Assembly (NCBI RefSeq): GCF_947077775.1
Contig: NZ_CAMTTE010000001.1
Span: 3,190,501 to 3,254,500 of the forward strand
Direction: 5' to 3'
DNA length: 64,000 bases
DNA from: Salinibacter pepae
GTDB taxonomy: Bacteria; Bacteroidota; Rhodothermia; Rhodothermales; Salinibacteraceae
Shown: positions 55,985-64,000 of the stretch, one piece after another
How positions within the stretch are numbered: position 1 is the first letter of the stretch
How the letters are laid out: every line of letters begins with the position of its first letter
Position numbers and translations under genes: made by a program
Notes under the pieces: model-generated
Database searches by the model: none
What the model was told of the DNA's origin: nothing
Seen by the model: only the letters and a program-made list of their open reading frames with translations

Positions 55985-56818
55985 ATGCCCGACGTACCAG
56001 TCTATGCCGACCTCCACGCCCACACCCAGTGCTCCGATGGGCACCTCGCGCCGGAGGCACTCGTGGCGCGGGCGGCCGAGCAGGGCCTTCAGGCGTTCGC
56101 CGTGACGGACCACGATACTGTAGCGGGCCTTCCGGCGGCCCGTGAGGCGGCAGCGGCCCACGGCCTGCGGCTCGTGTCCGGCGTCGAGCTCAGCGCGGCG
56201 GTGGACGGTCGGGGGGTGCACCTGCTGGGCTATGGGTTTGATCCAGGGCATTCGGCCCTCACCGATTACCTGACGGCCTTCACCTCGCGCCGCCGAGAAC
56301 GTCTCCGGCAGATGGTTCGGCGGCTTGCGGACCACGGCGTCGATGTCTCCAGCGATACGGTCGAACAGCACGTCGGGACGAGCGCGGCGCCGGGCCGTCC
56401 CCATCTGGCCCGGGCCCTGGCGGCGGAGGGGCATGTTGAGAACTACCGCGAGGCGTTTGAGCAGTACCTCGCCACGGACCGACCGGCGTACGTGCCCGCG
56501 CCGACACGGCCGGCGGGGGAGGCCATCGATGCGGTGCACGCCGCGGGGGGCGTCGCGGTGCTGGCGCATCCCGGCCAGTGGACGCCGAGCCCTGTGCGCC
56601 GGACCCTTCGTGAACAGGGACTGGACGGCATCGAATGCCATGCCGCGAGCCACCCCGCGTACCTCGTCGACTATTACCGGAAGATCTGCCAGGCCCACGA
56701 CCTACTGATAACCGGGGGCTCCGACTACCACGGTGGGCCGGAGGCCGAGGGGGATGCCCCTGGCGATGTGGGCCTCACCCGGGGCCAGTGGGAACGATTC
56801 CGGGACGCCGCCCTGTAA
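55985..56818 (+). CDS. PHP domain phosphoesterase (RNase AM/YciV-like)
   Basis: A 277-residue protein from ATG 55985. PHP metal motifs are visible: [11 protein letters not shown] near residues 8-18, [12 protein letters not shown], and a C-terminal [10 protein letters not shown]. coli YciV (RnaAM) of this family removes nucleotides from 3',5'-bisphosphates and matures rRNA 5' ends. It starts 161 bases from the divergent HIT gene. The downstream neighbour is ribH on the same strand, 47 bases away. Confidence 0.93.
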   Translation: MPDVPVYADLHAHTQCSDGHLAPEALVARAAEQGLQAFAVTDHDTVAGLPAAREAAAAHGLRLVSGVELSAAVDGRGVHLLGYGFDPGHSALTDYLTAFTSRRRERLRQMVRRLADHGVDVSSDTVEQHVGTSAAPGRPHLARALAAEGHVENYREAFEQYLATDRPAYVPAPTRPAGEAIDAVHAAGGVAVLAHPGQWTPSPVRRTLREQGLDGIECHAASHPAYLVDYYRKICQAHDLLITGGSDYHGGPEAEGDAPGDVGLTRGQWERFRDAAL

Positions 56819-56865
56819 CAGCGTCGCTCGAATCCATCCCCCTTTGTCTTTCACCCGCCTGCTCA

Positions 56866-57336
56866 ATGCCCACGCACCTCGAAGGCGATCTCGTCGTTGA
56901 CGGCCACCGGTTTGCCCTCGTCGTAGGGCGCTTCAACGAGCACGTCACCGAAGACCTGCTCGACGGCGCCCTGGACACACTGGAGCGCCACGGGGCCGAT
57001 CTGGACGACATCACGGTGGCCCACGTGCCGGGCTCGTGGGAGATTCCCGTCGCGGCCCAGAAGTGCGCCCGCACCGGCGAGTACGACGCGGTGATCTGCC
57101 TCGGCGCCGTCGTTCGGGGCGAGACGCCCCACTTCGACTATGTCTGCTCGGGGGCCACGAGCGGGACGATGCAGACGTCGCTCGATACGGAGGTGCCGGT
57201 GCTGTTTGGAATTCTGACGACCGACACTGTCGACCAGGCGATCGCCCGGGCGGGATCGAAGGCCGGCAACAAGGGGCGTGAGGCCGCCGAGGCCGCCATT
57301 GAAATGGCGACGCTCATGCCCAAGCTTGAAGGCTAA
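56866..57336 (+). CDS. ribH: 6,7-dimethyl-8-ribityllumazine synthase
   Basis: A 156-residue enzyme from ATG 56866 ([25 protein letters not shown]). The [22 protein letters not shown] helix region, [15 protein letters not shown], the [14 protein letters not shown] active-site stretch (with the general-base His) and [16 protein letters not shown] are conserved. It condenses ArP with 3,4-dihydroxy-2-butanone 4-phosphate in riboflavin synthesis. No other rib genes are adjacent. Confidence 0.97.
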   Translation: MPTHLEGDLVVDGHRFALVVGRFNEHVTEDLLDGALDTLERHGADLDDITVAHVPGSWEIPVAAQKCARTGEYDAVICLGAVVRGETPHFDYVCSGATSGTMQTSLDTEVPVLFGILTTDTVDQAIARAGSKAGNKGREAAEAAIEMATLMPKLEG

Positions 57337-57476
57337 CGGAGCGCGTCCCAGCGAGTCGGAAGGGGTCACGGAAAGTTCACGGCGGGACCGGGGGCCTGCC
57401 CGGCCTCGGACGAAACGTATCGGCGCAAATATGCGTCCCAAGGGACACAAAAACGGCGAGTCCCGCCGCTTAAAAT

Positions 57477-57554
57477 GGTGGGTGTAGCTCAGTCGGTTAG
57501 AGCGCTAGGTTGTGGTCCTAGAGGCCGTGGGTTCAAATCCCACCACTCACCCCA
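57477..57554 (+). tRNA. tRNA-His (anticodon GTG)
   Basis: The acceptor GTGGGTG pairs with CACTCAC; the extra 5' G (57477) opposite C73 is the tRNA-His identity element. The anticodon loop TTGTGGT is closed by CTAGG/CCTAG. The T-arm is GTGGG-TTCAAAT-CCCAC and CCA is encoded. Confidence 0.96.
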
Positions 57555-57590
57555 CCTTCGATTCTGAAACCTGGGGTCGTCACTGCTGAT

Positions 57591-57668
57591 GCCGCGTTCG
57601 TCTAGCCTGGTCTAGGACGCCGGCTTTTCACGCCGGTAACACGGGTTCAAATCCCGTACGCGGTACCA
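57591..57668 (+). tRNA. tRNA-Glu (anticodon TTC)
   Basis: The acceptor GCCGCGT pairs with ACGCGGT (one G-T pair). The anticodon stem CCGGC/GCCGG encloses TTTTCAC with anticodon TTC. The T-arm is ACGGG-TTCAAAT-CCCGT and CCA is encoded. 36 bases after tRNA-His, likely co-transcribed. Confidence 0.95.
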
Positions 57669-57684
57669 TTTTGTTTGTCTCAGG

Positions 57685-57713
57685 GCCCCGGAAGTCTTCT
57701 TCCGGGGCTTTTT
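57685..57713 (+). terminator. Intrinsic terminator after the tRNA pair
   Basis: GCCCCGGAA and TTCCGGGGC form a 9-base-pair stem with a 6-base loop, followed by TTTTT, 17 bases after tRNA-Glu. Read on the other strand it could also end the disrupted glycosyltransferase gene. Confidence 0.88.
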
Positions 57714-57731
57714 CTGTTTGGACACAGCGGC

Positions 57732-58882
57732 CTACGCCGGGGTGAGGGACTGCTCCACAACGGCTTCGAACAAATCGTCGTAGTCCGCCGCGTGGGCGCC
57801 CCAGTCGAGGGGGGCGGGCATCTGGCGCAGGGTGTCGGGCGGCAGGGGCCGCTCCTCCCGTTGCAGAATGGAGCGAAGCACTCCGAAAAGATGGTCCGCG
57901 TCGTCGTAGAGGACCGGGGCATGGAGGAGGGGGCGGTGGTGCGTCTCGGGGATCAGCTCCGGATAGCTGAGGCGATTGGGCAGCACCGGGTGGCAGCCGC
58001 AGTAGATGGCTTCCTGGATGGCCCCCCGAAGAACTCGTGCCGGGCCGTGGACACGACCACGTCCGCCCGGTGCAACAGCCGGCTGTACTGGTCGAAGTCC
58101 TCCGCATAGCCGTAGTGGAGGATTCAGCCAGCGTAGCGTTCGAAGGCCCGCTCAAACGCCTTCGGTTGCTCGTGGAAGTGTTTTCCCGCCAGGATGAGAC
58201 GAAACGGCACCTCGGCGTCGTCGAGCCGGTTCATCATCCGAAAAAAGCCCGACGGGTTCTTGTCGTACTCCCACCGCTGGTTCCAGAGCACGACGGGCGG
58301 GGCGGTGCCGCGCGGCGTCCGGCCCGTGTCCGCGCTTCGATACTCGTCGTGGGCCGCAAGGTCGATGCCCGGATGCAGCACCGTGCTCTTGTCGCGGATG
58401 TCGCGCACGGTGTGCATGTTGGTGAAGTCGGGGAAGTCGCGGAGGAGCTGGGGAAGCGCCTCGGTGAACTCGGCAAGGTGTGACTGGGTGTTGAAGACGA
58501 CCCGGTCGGCGGCCAGGGCCGAGAGGTAATTCGTGATGGCGTAGGCCCGCTCCTGCTCCTCGTCGGGCGGCACCGGATAGGTGAGTTGATTTTCGTGGAA
58601 GTACACGACGGCCGGCACGTCGTCGAGATGGGGGCGGGCCAGAGACAAGACGGCCGGCAGATTGACCATGTCCGTGGCGAAGAGCAGGTCGGGCCGGAAG
58701 CCGTCGTCCACGACCGATCGTGCTTTCTGGGCCAGGGTCACCCCACCGCCCTCCATCCGCCACTGCCAGAACCGCCCCGGCATGGTGACCGAGCGAACGT
58801 CATGGGTGCTGTGCTCGGCAAGCCCATTCAGAAAGCGGCGCCGAGACCCGCTGTGCCAGGGCTCCAGGGCAAGAACGTTCAT
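57732..58882 (-). pseudogene. Disrupted DUF3524/glycosyltransferase (queuosine-tRNA mannosyltransferase-like)
   Basis: The 252-residue first part (from ATG 58882) begins MNVLALEPWHSGSRR and has the YFHENQLTYP motif of DUF3524 glycosyltransferases, whose animal member (GTDC1/QTMAN) mannosylates queuosine in tRNA. It ends at an in-frame TGA (58126-58124). The frame continues ILHYGYAEDFDQYSRLLHRAD and VVVSTARHEFFGG, then a G6 run (C6 at 58022-58027 on the plus strand) shifts frame; after one added base the rest (CGCHPVLPNRLSYPEL) runs to the stop at 57732. Total 1151 bases, one short of 384 codons. So there are two lesions: one nonsense, one -1 frameshift. It is either a true pseudogene, sequencing error, or (least likely) recoding. 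Confidence 0.85.
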
Positions 58883-58926
58883 CGGGGAGGCGGGCGGTGA
58901 TACAAAAGACGAACGGCGGGGAGCGA

Positions 58927-59163
58927 CTACTGGGCGTCAAGGCGCTCACTCAGGGCCTCGTCCTCGGCAGGGGTCGCGGGACGAACGATTGCGATCGACC
59001 GCTCCTGAAGCGCCCGCCGAAGGGGGGAGCTCCGCCCCTCCTCCGGGGTGATAAACGCCTCTTCGTCGGGGGCGAGGCGAAGCTGGCGGGACGACAGAGA
59101 CACCTCCACGGCCCCGGACCCGTTGTTCTTAATCAGCATGCCGCGTCGAATCCGGTCGGACAT
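58927..59163 (-). CDS. Small hypothetical protein
   Basis: A 78-residue soluble protein from ATG 59163 (MSDRIRRGMLIKNN); upstream in-frame Met is possible. A beta-like stretch (VEVSLSSRQLRLAPDEEAFITPEE) is followed by a helix (SPLRRALQERSIAIVRPA) and an acidic end. No family is recognised. Its start faces the comF start and shares a promoter region containing an inverted repeat. Confidence 0.65.
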   Translation of the reverse strand: MSDRIRRGMLIKNNGSGAVEVSLSSRQLRLAPDEEAFITPEEGRSSPLRRALQERSIAIVRPATPAEDEALSERLDAQ

Positions 59164-59223
59164 TGGCCCCGATGCGTTCGTGAGGGATGGAGGCCCGTGC
59201 CTCTTCATGTTGACTCCACACCG

Positions 59224-59254
59224 TGCAACCTATACACTGCCGAGTAAGGTTGCA
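59224..59254. promoter_or_regulatory. Inverted repeat in a divergent promoter
   Basis: TGCAACCT (59224-59231) and AGGTTGCA (59247-59254) are perfect 8-base arms 15 bases apart, between the small hypothetical gene and comF. It is a candidate operator for one or both genes. Confidence 0.5.
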
Positions 59255-59327
59255 TCCCGACGACGGCATTTTATTGAAAATCAGTCCTGTCGGCCGGAGC
59301 GCTGGTCGGAGAGGGGGGAACCAAAGA

Positions 59328-60047
59328 GTGTCCGATCGACCGTCCGTTTCATCGAGCATCGTCCGGTTCGTGCGCGATTGTGCACGGGGCCTGCTCCACG
59401 TCGCCTACCCGCCGCGGTGTCTCGGGTGCGGCGGGCGGGCCGAGTCGCCACAGCTCCCGCTGTGCCCGACGTGTGTGCGGTCGCTGGAGCGGGCGCCCGA
59501 GGTGGAAGTGACCGCCCGGCTCGATCGGCTCCCGGTCGGGACGAGCATCTTCGACGAGGCACTGGCCCTGTGGGTCTTCGACAAGGGAGGGACCCTGCAG
59601 GCCGTCCAGCATGCGCTCAAGTACCAGAACCGCCCGCGGTACGGCGTGCCGCTGGGGCGGCTCATGGGCGAAGCCTTCGCGGAGCGGCATCCGGCCCCCG
59701 ACGGCGTAGTGCCGGTGCCGCTCCACCGGACGCGCCGGTTGGAGCGGGGGTACAACCAGAGCGCTGCGCTCGCGGAGGGCGTGGCGGAGGCGTTGAGCTG
59801 TCCCGGTCGCCCCGACCTCTTGGCGCGGCCGCACCCCACGCGTTCACAGACCGGGCTGTCCCGGGAGGAGCGCTGGCGCAATGTGCGCGACTCCTTCTCG
59901 GCCGATCCGGCGGCGGCCGACGGGCACTGGCTCCTGGTGGACGATGTGCTCACCACAGGGGCTACGGCCGTGGCCGCCGGGCAGACGCTGGCGGGGGCCG
60001 GCGCCGATTCCCTCGATCTCATGACCCTCGGCCTCGCCCGACAGTAA
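59328..60047 (+). CDS. comF: ComF family phosphoribosyltransferase
   Basis: A 239-residue protein from GTG 59328, preferred over the earlier GTG at 59223 because the latter would overlap the inverted repeat and add residues that do not resemble the family. A zinc-ribbon-like CLGC...CPTC segment lies near residues 23-42, and the phosphoribosyltransferase PRPP loop LLVDDVLTTGATAVAAG is near the C-terminus. ComF-like proteins act in DNA uptake/competence in Gram-positives; in Bacteroidota the role is less clear. Converges on msrA, 56 bases between stops. Confidence 0.93.
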   Translation: MSDRPSVSSSIVRFVRDCARGLLHVAYPPRCLGCGGRAESPQLPLCPTCVRSLERAPEVEVTARLDRLPVGTSIFDEALALWVFDKGGTLQAVQHALKYQNRPRYGVPLGRLMGEAFAERHPAPDGVVPVPLHRTRRLERGYNQSAALAEGVAEALSCPGRPDLLARPHPTRSQTGLSREERWRNVRDSFSADPAAADGHWLLVDDVLTTGATAVAAGQTLAGAGADSLDLMTLGLARQ

Positions 60048-60103
60048 TGCAGCGGCCAGGCCCGGGGGCATCGGCGAAGAGACACGAGTTCATCCCTGCG
60101 TCC

Positions 60104-60664
60104 TCAGGAGGTCGGACGGGTGCTCTTCCCCTGCAACTTGTCGGCATGCTTCTTCCGGAGTTTGGCGACCTTCGGAGAGATGACGGACTGGCAGTAGGGC
60201 TGGGACGGGTTGCGCTCGTAGTAGTCCTGGTGCTTGTCCGCGGCCTCGTAGAAGGTGTCCAGGGGCTCCACCTCGGTCACGATCGGGTCCCCGAAGACCC
60301 CGTTGGCCTCCAGACGCTCGATGAGGCCCTCGGCAATCTCCCGCTGCTCATCGTCGTGGTGGAGAATGATGGATCGGTACTGCGGGCCCACGTCGGCGCC
60401 CTCCTGGTCCTTGGTGGTCGGGTTGTGGATCGTGAAGAAAATCTCCAGCAGGTCGCGGTACGCGATCACGGACGGATCGTAGGTCAGCTGTACCACCTCG
60501 GCGTGGCCGGTGGTGCCGCTGCACACCTGCCGGTACGAAGGAGCTTGGACATGGCCGCCGGCGTAGCCGGAGACAATCTCCGTGACGCCGTCCACTTCTT
60601 CGTACACCGCTTCCAGGCACCAGAAGCAGCCGCCACCGAGGGTTGCGTGGTTGAGGGTCGACAC
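60104..60664 (-). CDS. msrA: Peptide methionine sulfoxide reductase MsrA
   Basis: A 186-residue protein from GTG 60664 (read as [16 protein letters not shown]); a longer open frame to 60790 seems untranslated. The catalytic [18 protein letters not shown] motif, [21 protein letters not shown], and the recycling-cysteine-containing [19 protein letters not shown] tail are present. It reduces methionine-S-sulfoxide with thioredoxin. The start codon is uncertain because no ribosome-binding site is clear. Confidence 0.93.
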   Translation of the reverse strand: MSTLNHATLGGGCFWCLEAVYEEVDGVTEIVSGYAGGHVQAPSYRQVCSGTTGHAEVVQLTYDPSVIAYRDLLEIFFTIHNPTTKDQEGADVGPQYRSIILHHDDEQREIAEGLIERLEANGVFGDPIVTEVEPLDTFYEAADKHQDYYERNPSQPYCQSVISPKVAKLRKKHADKLQGKSTRPTS

Positions 60665-60935
60665 GGGTCGAGTAGGGACTTGTGAGAAAAACAGCAAGTT
60701 TCCAATGCACGCGGGGACGCCCTGTTGCCCCGGAGACGAACAAAGCAATGTGGATGGCAGACTCGTTACGAGCGGGCTTTCGGGATTCACGGATGACTAA
60801 CACCAGGGAGACTGCAAAGAGACGTGCATCCTGTACCTTTGAAGTGCTGACGTGTGGGCCGCAACTTGTGTCAACGCCGCGAGCTCACAGTCGGGGCCCT
60901 TTCATCATCTCTCATTCTTCTCCTCTTCTGCAGCC

Positions 60936-61364
60936 ATGGCTACCGAACGCACCCTCGCCATTCTCAAGCCCGACTGTGTCCGAAAAGAAAAGGTCGGTGA
61001 GGTCCTTCGCCGCATTCAGGACGCCGGGTTTCAACTCCGCGCGATGAAAATGATTGCGATGTCGAAGGCCGAGGCTGAGGGCTTTTATGCGGTCCACGAG
61101 GACAAGCCGTTCTTCGACGACCTGACCGACTTCATGTCGAGCGGGCCGTGCGTGCCCGTCGTCCTGGAAAAAGAGAACGCCATCGCGGACTTCCGTGAGC
61201 TGATTGGGGCGACCGACCCCGACGAGGCGGCGGAGGGAACCATCCGGAGTGAGTTTGCCGGGTCCATCCAGGAAAACATCGTTCACGGCTCCGACTCCCC
61301 GTCGAACGGGCACAAGGAAGCCGGTTACTTCTTTCCCGAGCACGAAATCGTCGCCAACACGTGA
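60936..61364 (+). CDS. ndk: Nucleoside diphosphate kinase
   Basis: A 142-residue enzyme from ATG 60936 ([15 protein letters not shown]). It has [11 protein letters not shown], the [19 protein letters not shown] segment and the catalytic-His segment NIVHGSDSP. It transfers the gamma phosphate between nucleoside triphosphates and diphosphates. Its TGA overlaps the GTG start of the following NamZ-type gene (GTGA). Confidence 0.97.
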   Translation: MATERTLAILKPDCVRKEKVGEVLRRIQDAGFQLRAMKMIAMSKAEAEGFYAVHEDKPFFDDLTDFMSSGPCVPVVLEKENAIADFRELIGATDPDEAAEGTIRSEFAGSIQENIVHGSDSPSNGHKEAGYFFPEHEIVANT

Positions 61365-62680
61365 GTGTTCTTCCAGGCCTTTCTGGATTGTGGTGCAGGA
61401 CCTACTGCGGGCTGTTGCTGCTGGGAGTCATGGCCGCGGGGCTAGGGGGGTGTGCGCCGGACGAAGAAGAGTCCGCACCGGTGCGGGTGGGGGCCGAGGT
61501 GCTCGCCGAGAATGACTTTGCGTCCCTGTCCGGCCAGCGGGTCGGATTGATTGCCAATCACACGACGCGGGTGGACACCTCGCACCTGGCCGACCGCCTC
61601 GCCGCGGCCCCCACGGTGGAGCTCGGGGCCCTCTTTTCGCCGGAGCACGGCTTTCGGGGGACGGCCGGCGCGGGGGAGAAGGTGGGGAACGCCCGCGATC
61701 CCCGCACGGGGGCGCCGGTCTACAGCCTCTACGGGGACACGCGGCGGCCGACGCCGGAGATGCTCGAGGGGCTCGACGTCCTGGTGTTTGACGTGCAGGA
61801 TGTCGGCGCCCGGTTCTACACGTACATCACCACGATGGGCCTGTCGATGCAGGCCGCCGCCGAGGCCGACCTGCCGTTCGTGGTGCTCGACCGCCCAAAT
61901 CCACTGGGGGGGACGTACGCCGACGGCTTTGTCCTGGAGCCCCCCCACGCCTCGTTCGTGGGACGCTACCCGATCCCAATCACCCACGGCCTGACGATCG
62001 GGGAGCTGGCCCGCTACATTCAGTCCGAGCAGCTGCTCGCGGGCGTCGGGGCACTGGATCTGTCCGTGGTGGAATTGAAAAACTGGTCGCGCGGTACGCA
62101 GTGGCCGGACACAGGGCGCGGCTGGAGGCCGCCGAGCCCCAACCTGCCGACCTGGGAGACCGCGCTGTTGTACCCGGGAATGTGCTTCTTTGAGGGCGTC
62201 CGGGTGAGCGAGGGGCGGGGAACGGAGCGGCCGTTCCGTCAGGTCGGCGCGCCGTGGCCGCCGGCGGCGGCCCAGCGGGTGGTCGACACGCTCCGTGCCC
62301 GAGATCTGGCTGGCGTGGCCGTGGACACGGCGGCCTTCACGCCTCGCTCCATGCCGGGGGCCCCGGCGCCTCGGTTCGAAGGGGAACAGCTGTACGGTTT
62401 CGAGGTGCGGGTGACAGACCGCCGTGCCGTGGAGCCGGTCAGGGTTGGCCTTCACGCCCTGCACGCCATGCATGAGCGCGCGCAGGTGCGAGGGGATACG
62501 GCGTTTGTGAGTCGACCCGGGCACCTCACGCGACTGGCGGGCACCGATCGGCTTGTGGCGCAGCTCCGGGCCGGCGCGTCCCCGGAGGCCATCATCGCAT
62601 CCTGGACGAAGGGCGTGAAGGATTTCCGTGACCGCCGGGCCTCCGCTTTGCTCTACGAGGCCGAGACGGAACCCCGCTAG
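61361..62680 (+). CDS. DUF1343/NamZ-type lipoprotein
   Basis: A 439-residue protein from GTG 61361, overlapping the ndk stop (GTGA). A lipoprotein signal is present: hydrophobic [17 protein letters not shown], lipobox LGGC with Cys31. The domain shows [54 protein letters not shown], and [10 protein letters not shown], the hallmarks of DUF1343. A characterised member, NamZ, is an exo-beta-N-acetylmuramidase acting on peptidoglycan fragments. Here it is probably in the periplasm or on the outer membrane. Translational coupling to ndk is peculiar. Confidence 0.92.
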   Translation: MSVLPGLSGLWCRTYCGLLLLGVMAAGLGGCAPDEEESAPVRVGAEVLAENDFASLSGQRVGLIANHTTRVDTSHLADRLAAAPTVELGALFSPEHGFRGTAGAGEKVGNARDPRTGAPVYSLYGDTRRPTPEMLEGLDVLVFDVQDVGARFYTYITTMGLSMQAAAEADLPFVVLDRPNPLGGTYADGFVLEPPHASFVGRYPIPITHGLTIGELARYIQSEQLLAGVGALDLSVVELKNWSRGTQWPDTGRGWRPPSPNLPTWETALLYPGMCFFEGVRVSEGRGTERPFRQVGAPWPPAAAQRVVDTLRARDLAGVAVDTAAFTPRSMPGAPAPRFEGEQLYGFEVRVTDRRAVEPVRVGLHALHAMHERAQVRGDTAFVSRPGHLTRLAGTDRLVAQLRAGASPEAIIASWTKGVKDFRDRRASALLYEAETEPR

Positions 62681-62926
62681 CTACTGCTCCTCCGACGCGG
62701 ACTGCTCATCGGGAGCCCACAGAAGCGCGTAGATGATCTCGGCGTATCCGCCAATGATGAGGACCGGGGAGACGTAGAGGGAAATGAAGCCCAGGTACTG
62801 CCCCTCAAGGTACATGGCCGTAAAGCCCACCACGATGAGCGCTACGCCGATCAGAAGAAGGACGTAGTTCCAGTTCGCGAAGACAAGCGTCCCGGATTGA
62901 TTCCGGCGCCGAGAGGACTGGGGCAT
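62681..62926 (-). CDS. Small two-helix membrane protein (DUF3098-like)
   Basis: An 81-residue protein from ATG 62926 (MPQSSRRRNQSG); the frame is open to 63037, but the extra residues look untranslated. Two membrane helices: YVLLLIGVALIVVGFTAMYL and LYVSPVLIIGGYAEIIYALLW. It resembles the DUF3098 family of Bacteroidota (FGxxNYxLMLIG-type start). The stop codon directly abuts the end of the convergent NamZ gene. Function unknown. Confidence 0.8.
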   Translation of the reverse strand: MPQSSRRRNQSGTLVFANWNYVLLLIGVALIVVGFTAMYLEGQYLGFISLYVSPVLIIGGYAEIIYALLWAPDEQSASEEQ

Positions 62927-63090
62927 GAAGCGAAAGGGCCTAGATGCAAGGCGACACGCCGAGGCGGTGACGAAAGCGGGAGTGTCCAGGGGATGGGGAG
63001 GAGTGCTTTTCGCCAGGTACAAGAAACCATGGATCACTGAGGAAGGTTCCAGCCGTCGTCCATTCTCACAGCCTTAAGTGCCTCTCTTCC

Positions 63091-64000
63091 ATGTACCGCC
63101 GGTGCGTTCTCGTCGCGGGAATCCTGCTCGCCGTGGTGGCCCTGCCGACAGAAGCCGTGGCGCAGCCCCTCCCGGCCCGCATCGATTCGCTGCTTCAGGA
63201 GCGCCGCGCCGCCCACGCGTTTTGGGGCGTCAGCATTTACGACCTCGAGGGCGACAGCCTCCTGTACGAGCGGAACGGGGAGCGCGGCTTTCTGCCGGCG
63301 TCCAACCAGAAGCTGTTCACCACGGCCGCGGCGCTCGATCTGCTCGGGCCGGAGCACCGGTACGAGACGACGCTTTCTTTTGACGGAACGACGCGGGACT
63401 CGGTGATGCGGGGCGATTTGCGGCTCGTCGGATCCGGGGACCCGACGTTCGGAAGCACCGCCCTGGAGCGCACGGACCCCCTCCGCAACTGGGCGGAGCG
63501 ATTGGCCGAGATGGGGGTCCGTCGGATTGAGGGGCGCCTCATTGGGGACGATCAGGCGTTCCTGAATGGGTTCTATCCGGACGGCTGGAGCGTGAGCTAC
63601 CTGACCCGGCAGAAGGGCCAGCAGATGGGCGTCCGCGCCGGGGGGCTCAGCTACCGGGACAACACGGTGCCCGTCACGGTTCGGGCGACGACGCCGGGAA
63701 CGCCGCCCGAGGTGCGCATTCAACCCGAGGGGGTGCTCTCGGTGAAAAACGAGGCCGTCACGAGCGAGCGGTGGCGGGGGAGCACGCTGCTCATCAACCG
63801 CACCTTTTCGACGAACAGGATCGTGCTGACCGGATCGGTGGCGCGGTCCTACGGTGGGGTGCGCAACGTGCCGGTCAGCGACCCGACGGCCTTTGCGCTC
63901 CGCATCTTCCGGGAGCGTCTTCGGGAGGCCGGCATCGAGACGGATCTGGAGCTCGTCAATGCGGAGGCGGTCGATGCCTCGTCCGGGGGGGGCAAGCCCC
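63091..64000 (+). CDS. dacB: D-alanyl-D-alanine carboxypeptidase/endopeptidase DacB, 5' part
   Basis: 303 N-terminal residues of a peptidase S13 (PBP4-type) protein, cut by the window edge. A signal peptide (VLVAGILLAVVALPTEAVA, cleavage near residue 24-25) is followed by WGVSIYDLEGDSLLYERNGERGFLPASNQKLFTTAAAL with the catalytic SxxK (Ser71, Lys74). RLVGSGDPTFG and GLSYRDNTVPV belong to the domains inserted in this family. It removes the terminal D-Ala and hydrolyses cross-links in the periplasm. The SxN and KTG motifs lie beyond the edge. Confidence 0.93.
   Translation, partial: MYRRCVLVAGILLAVVALPTEAVAQPLPARIDSLLQERRAAHAFWGVSIYDLEGDSLLYERNGERGFLPASNQKLFTTAAALDLLGPEHRYETTLSFDGTTRDSVMRGDLRLVGSGDPTFGSTALERTDPLRNWAERLAEMGVRRIEGRLIGDDQAFLNGFYPDGWSVSYLTRQKGQQMGVRAGGLSYRDNTVPVTVRATTPGTPPEVRIQPEGVLSVKNEAVTSERWRGSTLLINRTFSTNRIVLTGSVARSYGGVRNVPVSDPTAFALRIFRERLREAGIETDLELVNAEAVDASSGGGKP

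Noticed and set aside
58124-58126. In-frame TGA as selenocysteine or recoding
   Set aside because: A second, frameshift lesion downstream and lack of a recognised recoding element make simple gene decay or sequence error more likely.

Overview
This window reads as the chromosome of an extremely halophilic, GC-rich member of the Bacteroidota/Rhodothermota side of the tree, most like Salinibacter. Three things point there. The predicted proteins are strongly acidic, including tails and extensions on ribosomal proteins L17 and S17. Several genes are of Bacteroidota type: a SprE/PorW-like TPR lipoprotein, a DUF3098-like small membrane protein, a flavobacterial-style lipoprotein, and map/infA inside the spc cluster. 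Most translation genes lack a clear Shine-Dalgarno sequence. The genus name is recalled from general knowledge and was not tested.

Layout. 1-4.5 kb: the 3' end of an NrnA-type phosphoesterase, pdxA, an FtsE-type ATPase, a membrane protein and a small hypothetical gene. 4.5-7.3 kb: an AT-rich patch, then a two-gene module in which a free-standing protease prodomain precedes a subtilase carrying a related prodomain; a long imperfect hairpin follows. 7.4-12.4 kb (mostly minus strand): a HhH-GPD protein, hemB, cysS, a membrane-protein/winged-helix-regulator operon with palindromic operator-like sites, and yidD. 12.5-19.3 kb: hisI, a sodium:solute symporter with an unannotated 49-residue membrane peptide in front of it, an exported methyltransferase-like protein, an amino-acid permease, tspO, an SDR-DUF2867 fusion and a small acidic protein. 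19.6-29.2 kb: a small membrane-anchored protein, a lipoprotein, a site-2 protease, pyruvate kinase, the SprE-like lipoprotein and ftsH.

29.3-50.9 kb is one uninterrupted str-S10-spc-alpha supercluster: rpsL-rpsG-fusA-tuf-rpsJ-[lipoprotein]-rplC-rplD-rplW-rplB-rpsS-rplV-rpsC-rplP-rpmC-rpsQ-rplN-rplX-rplE-rpsN-rpsH-rplF-rplR-rpsE-rplO-secY-map-infA-rpsM-rpsK-rpsD-rpoA-rplQ. Intrinsic-terminator-like hairpins lie before and after it. It has an inserted lipoprotein gene, and rpmD (L30) and rpmJ (L36) are missing from their usual places.

51-64 kb: a RelA/SpoT enzyme, an HU-like protein, ruvX, a DUF72 protein, a HIT hydrolase, a PHP phosphoesterase, ribH, tRNA-His and tRNA-Glu, a disrupted glycosyltransferase gene of the DUF3524 (queuosine-tRNA mannosyltransferase-like) family, a small hypothetical gene, comF, msrA, ndk coupled to a NamZ/DUF1343 lipoprotein, a DUF3098-like protein, and the 5' part of a DacB-type D-Ala-D-Ala carboxypeptidase running off the right edge.

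The best candidates for new biology are the stand-alone prodomain plus subtilase pair, the GTTTGC-N3-GCAAAC operator array, the lipoprotein inside the S10 cluster, the small peptide ahead of the symporter, and the decayed DUF3524 gene. No rRNA, CRISPR array, insertion sequence or prophage was seen.
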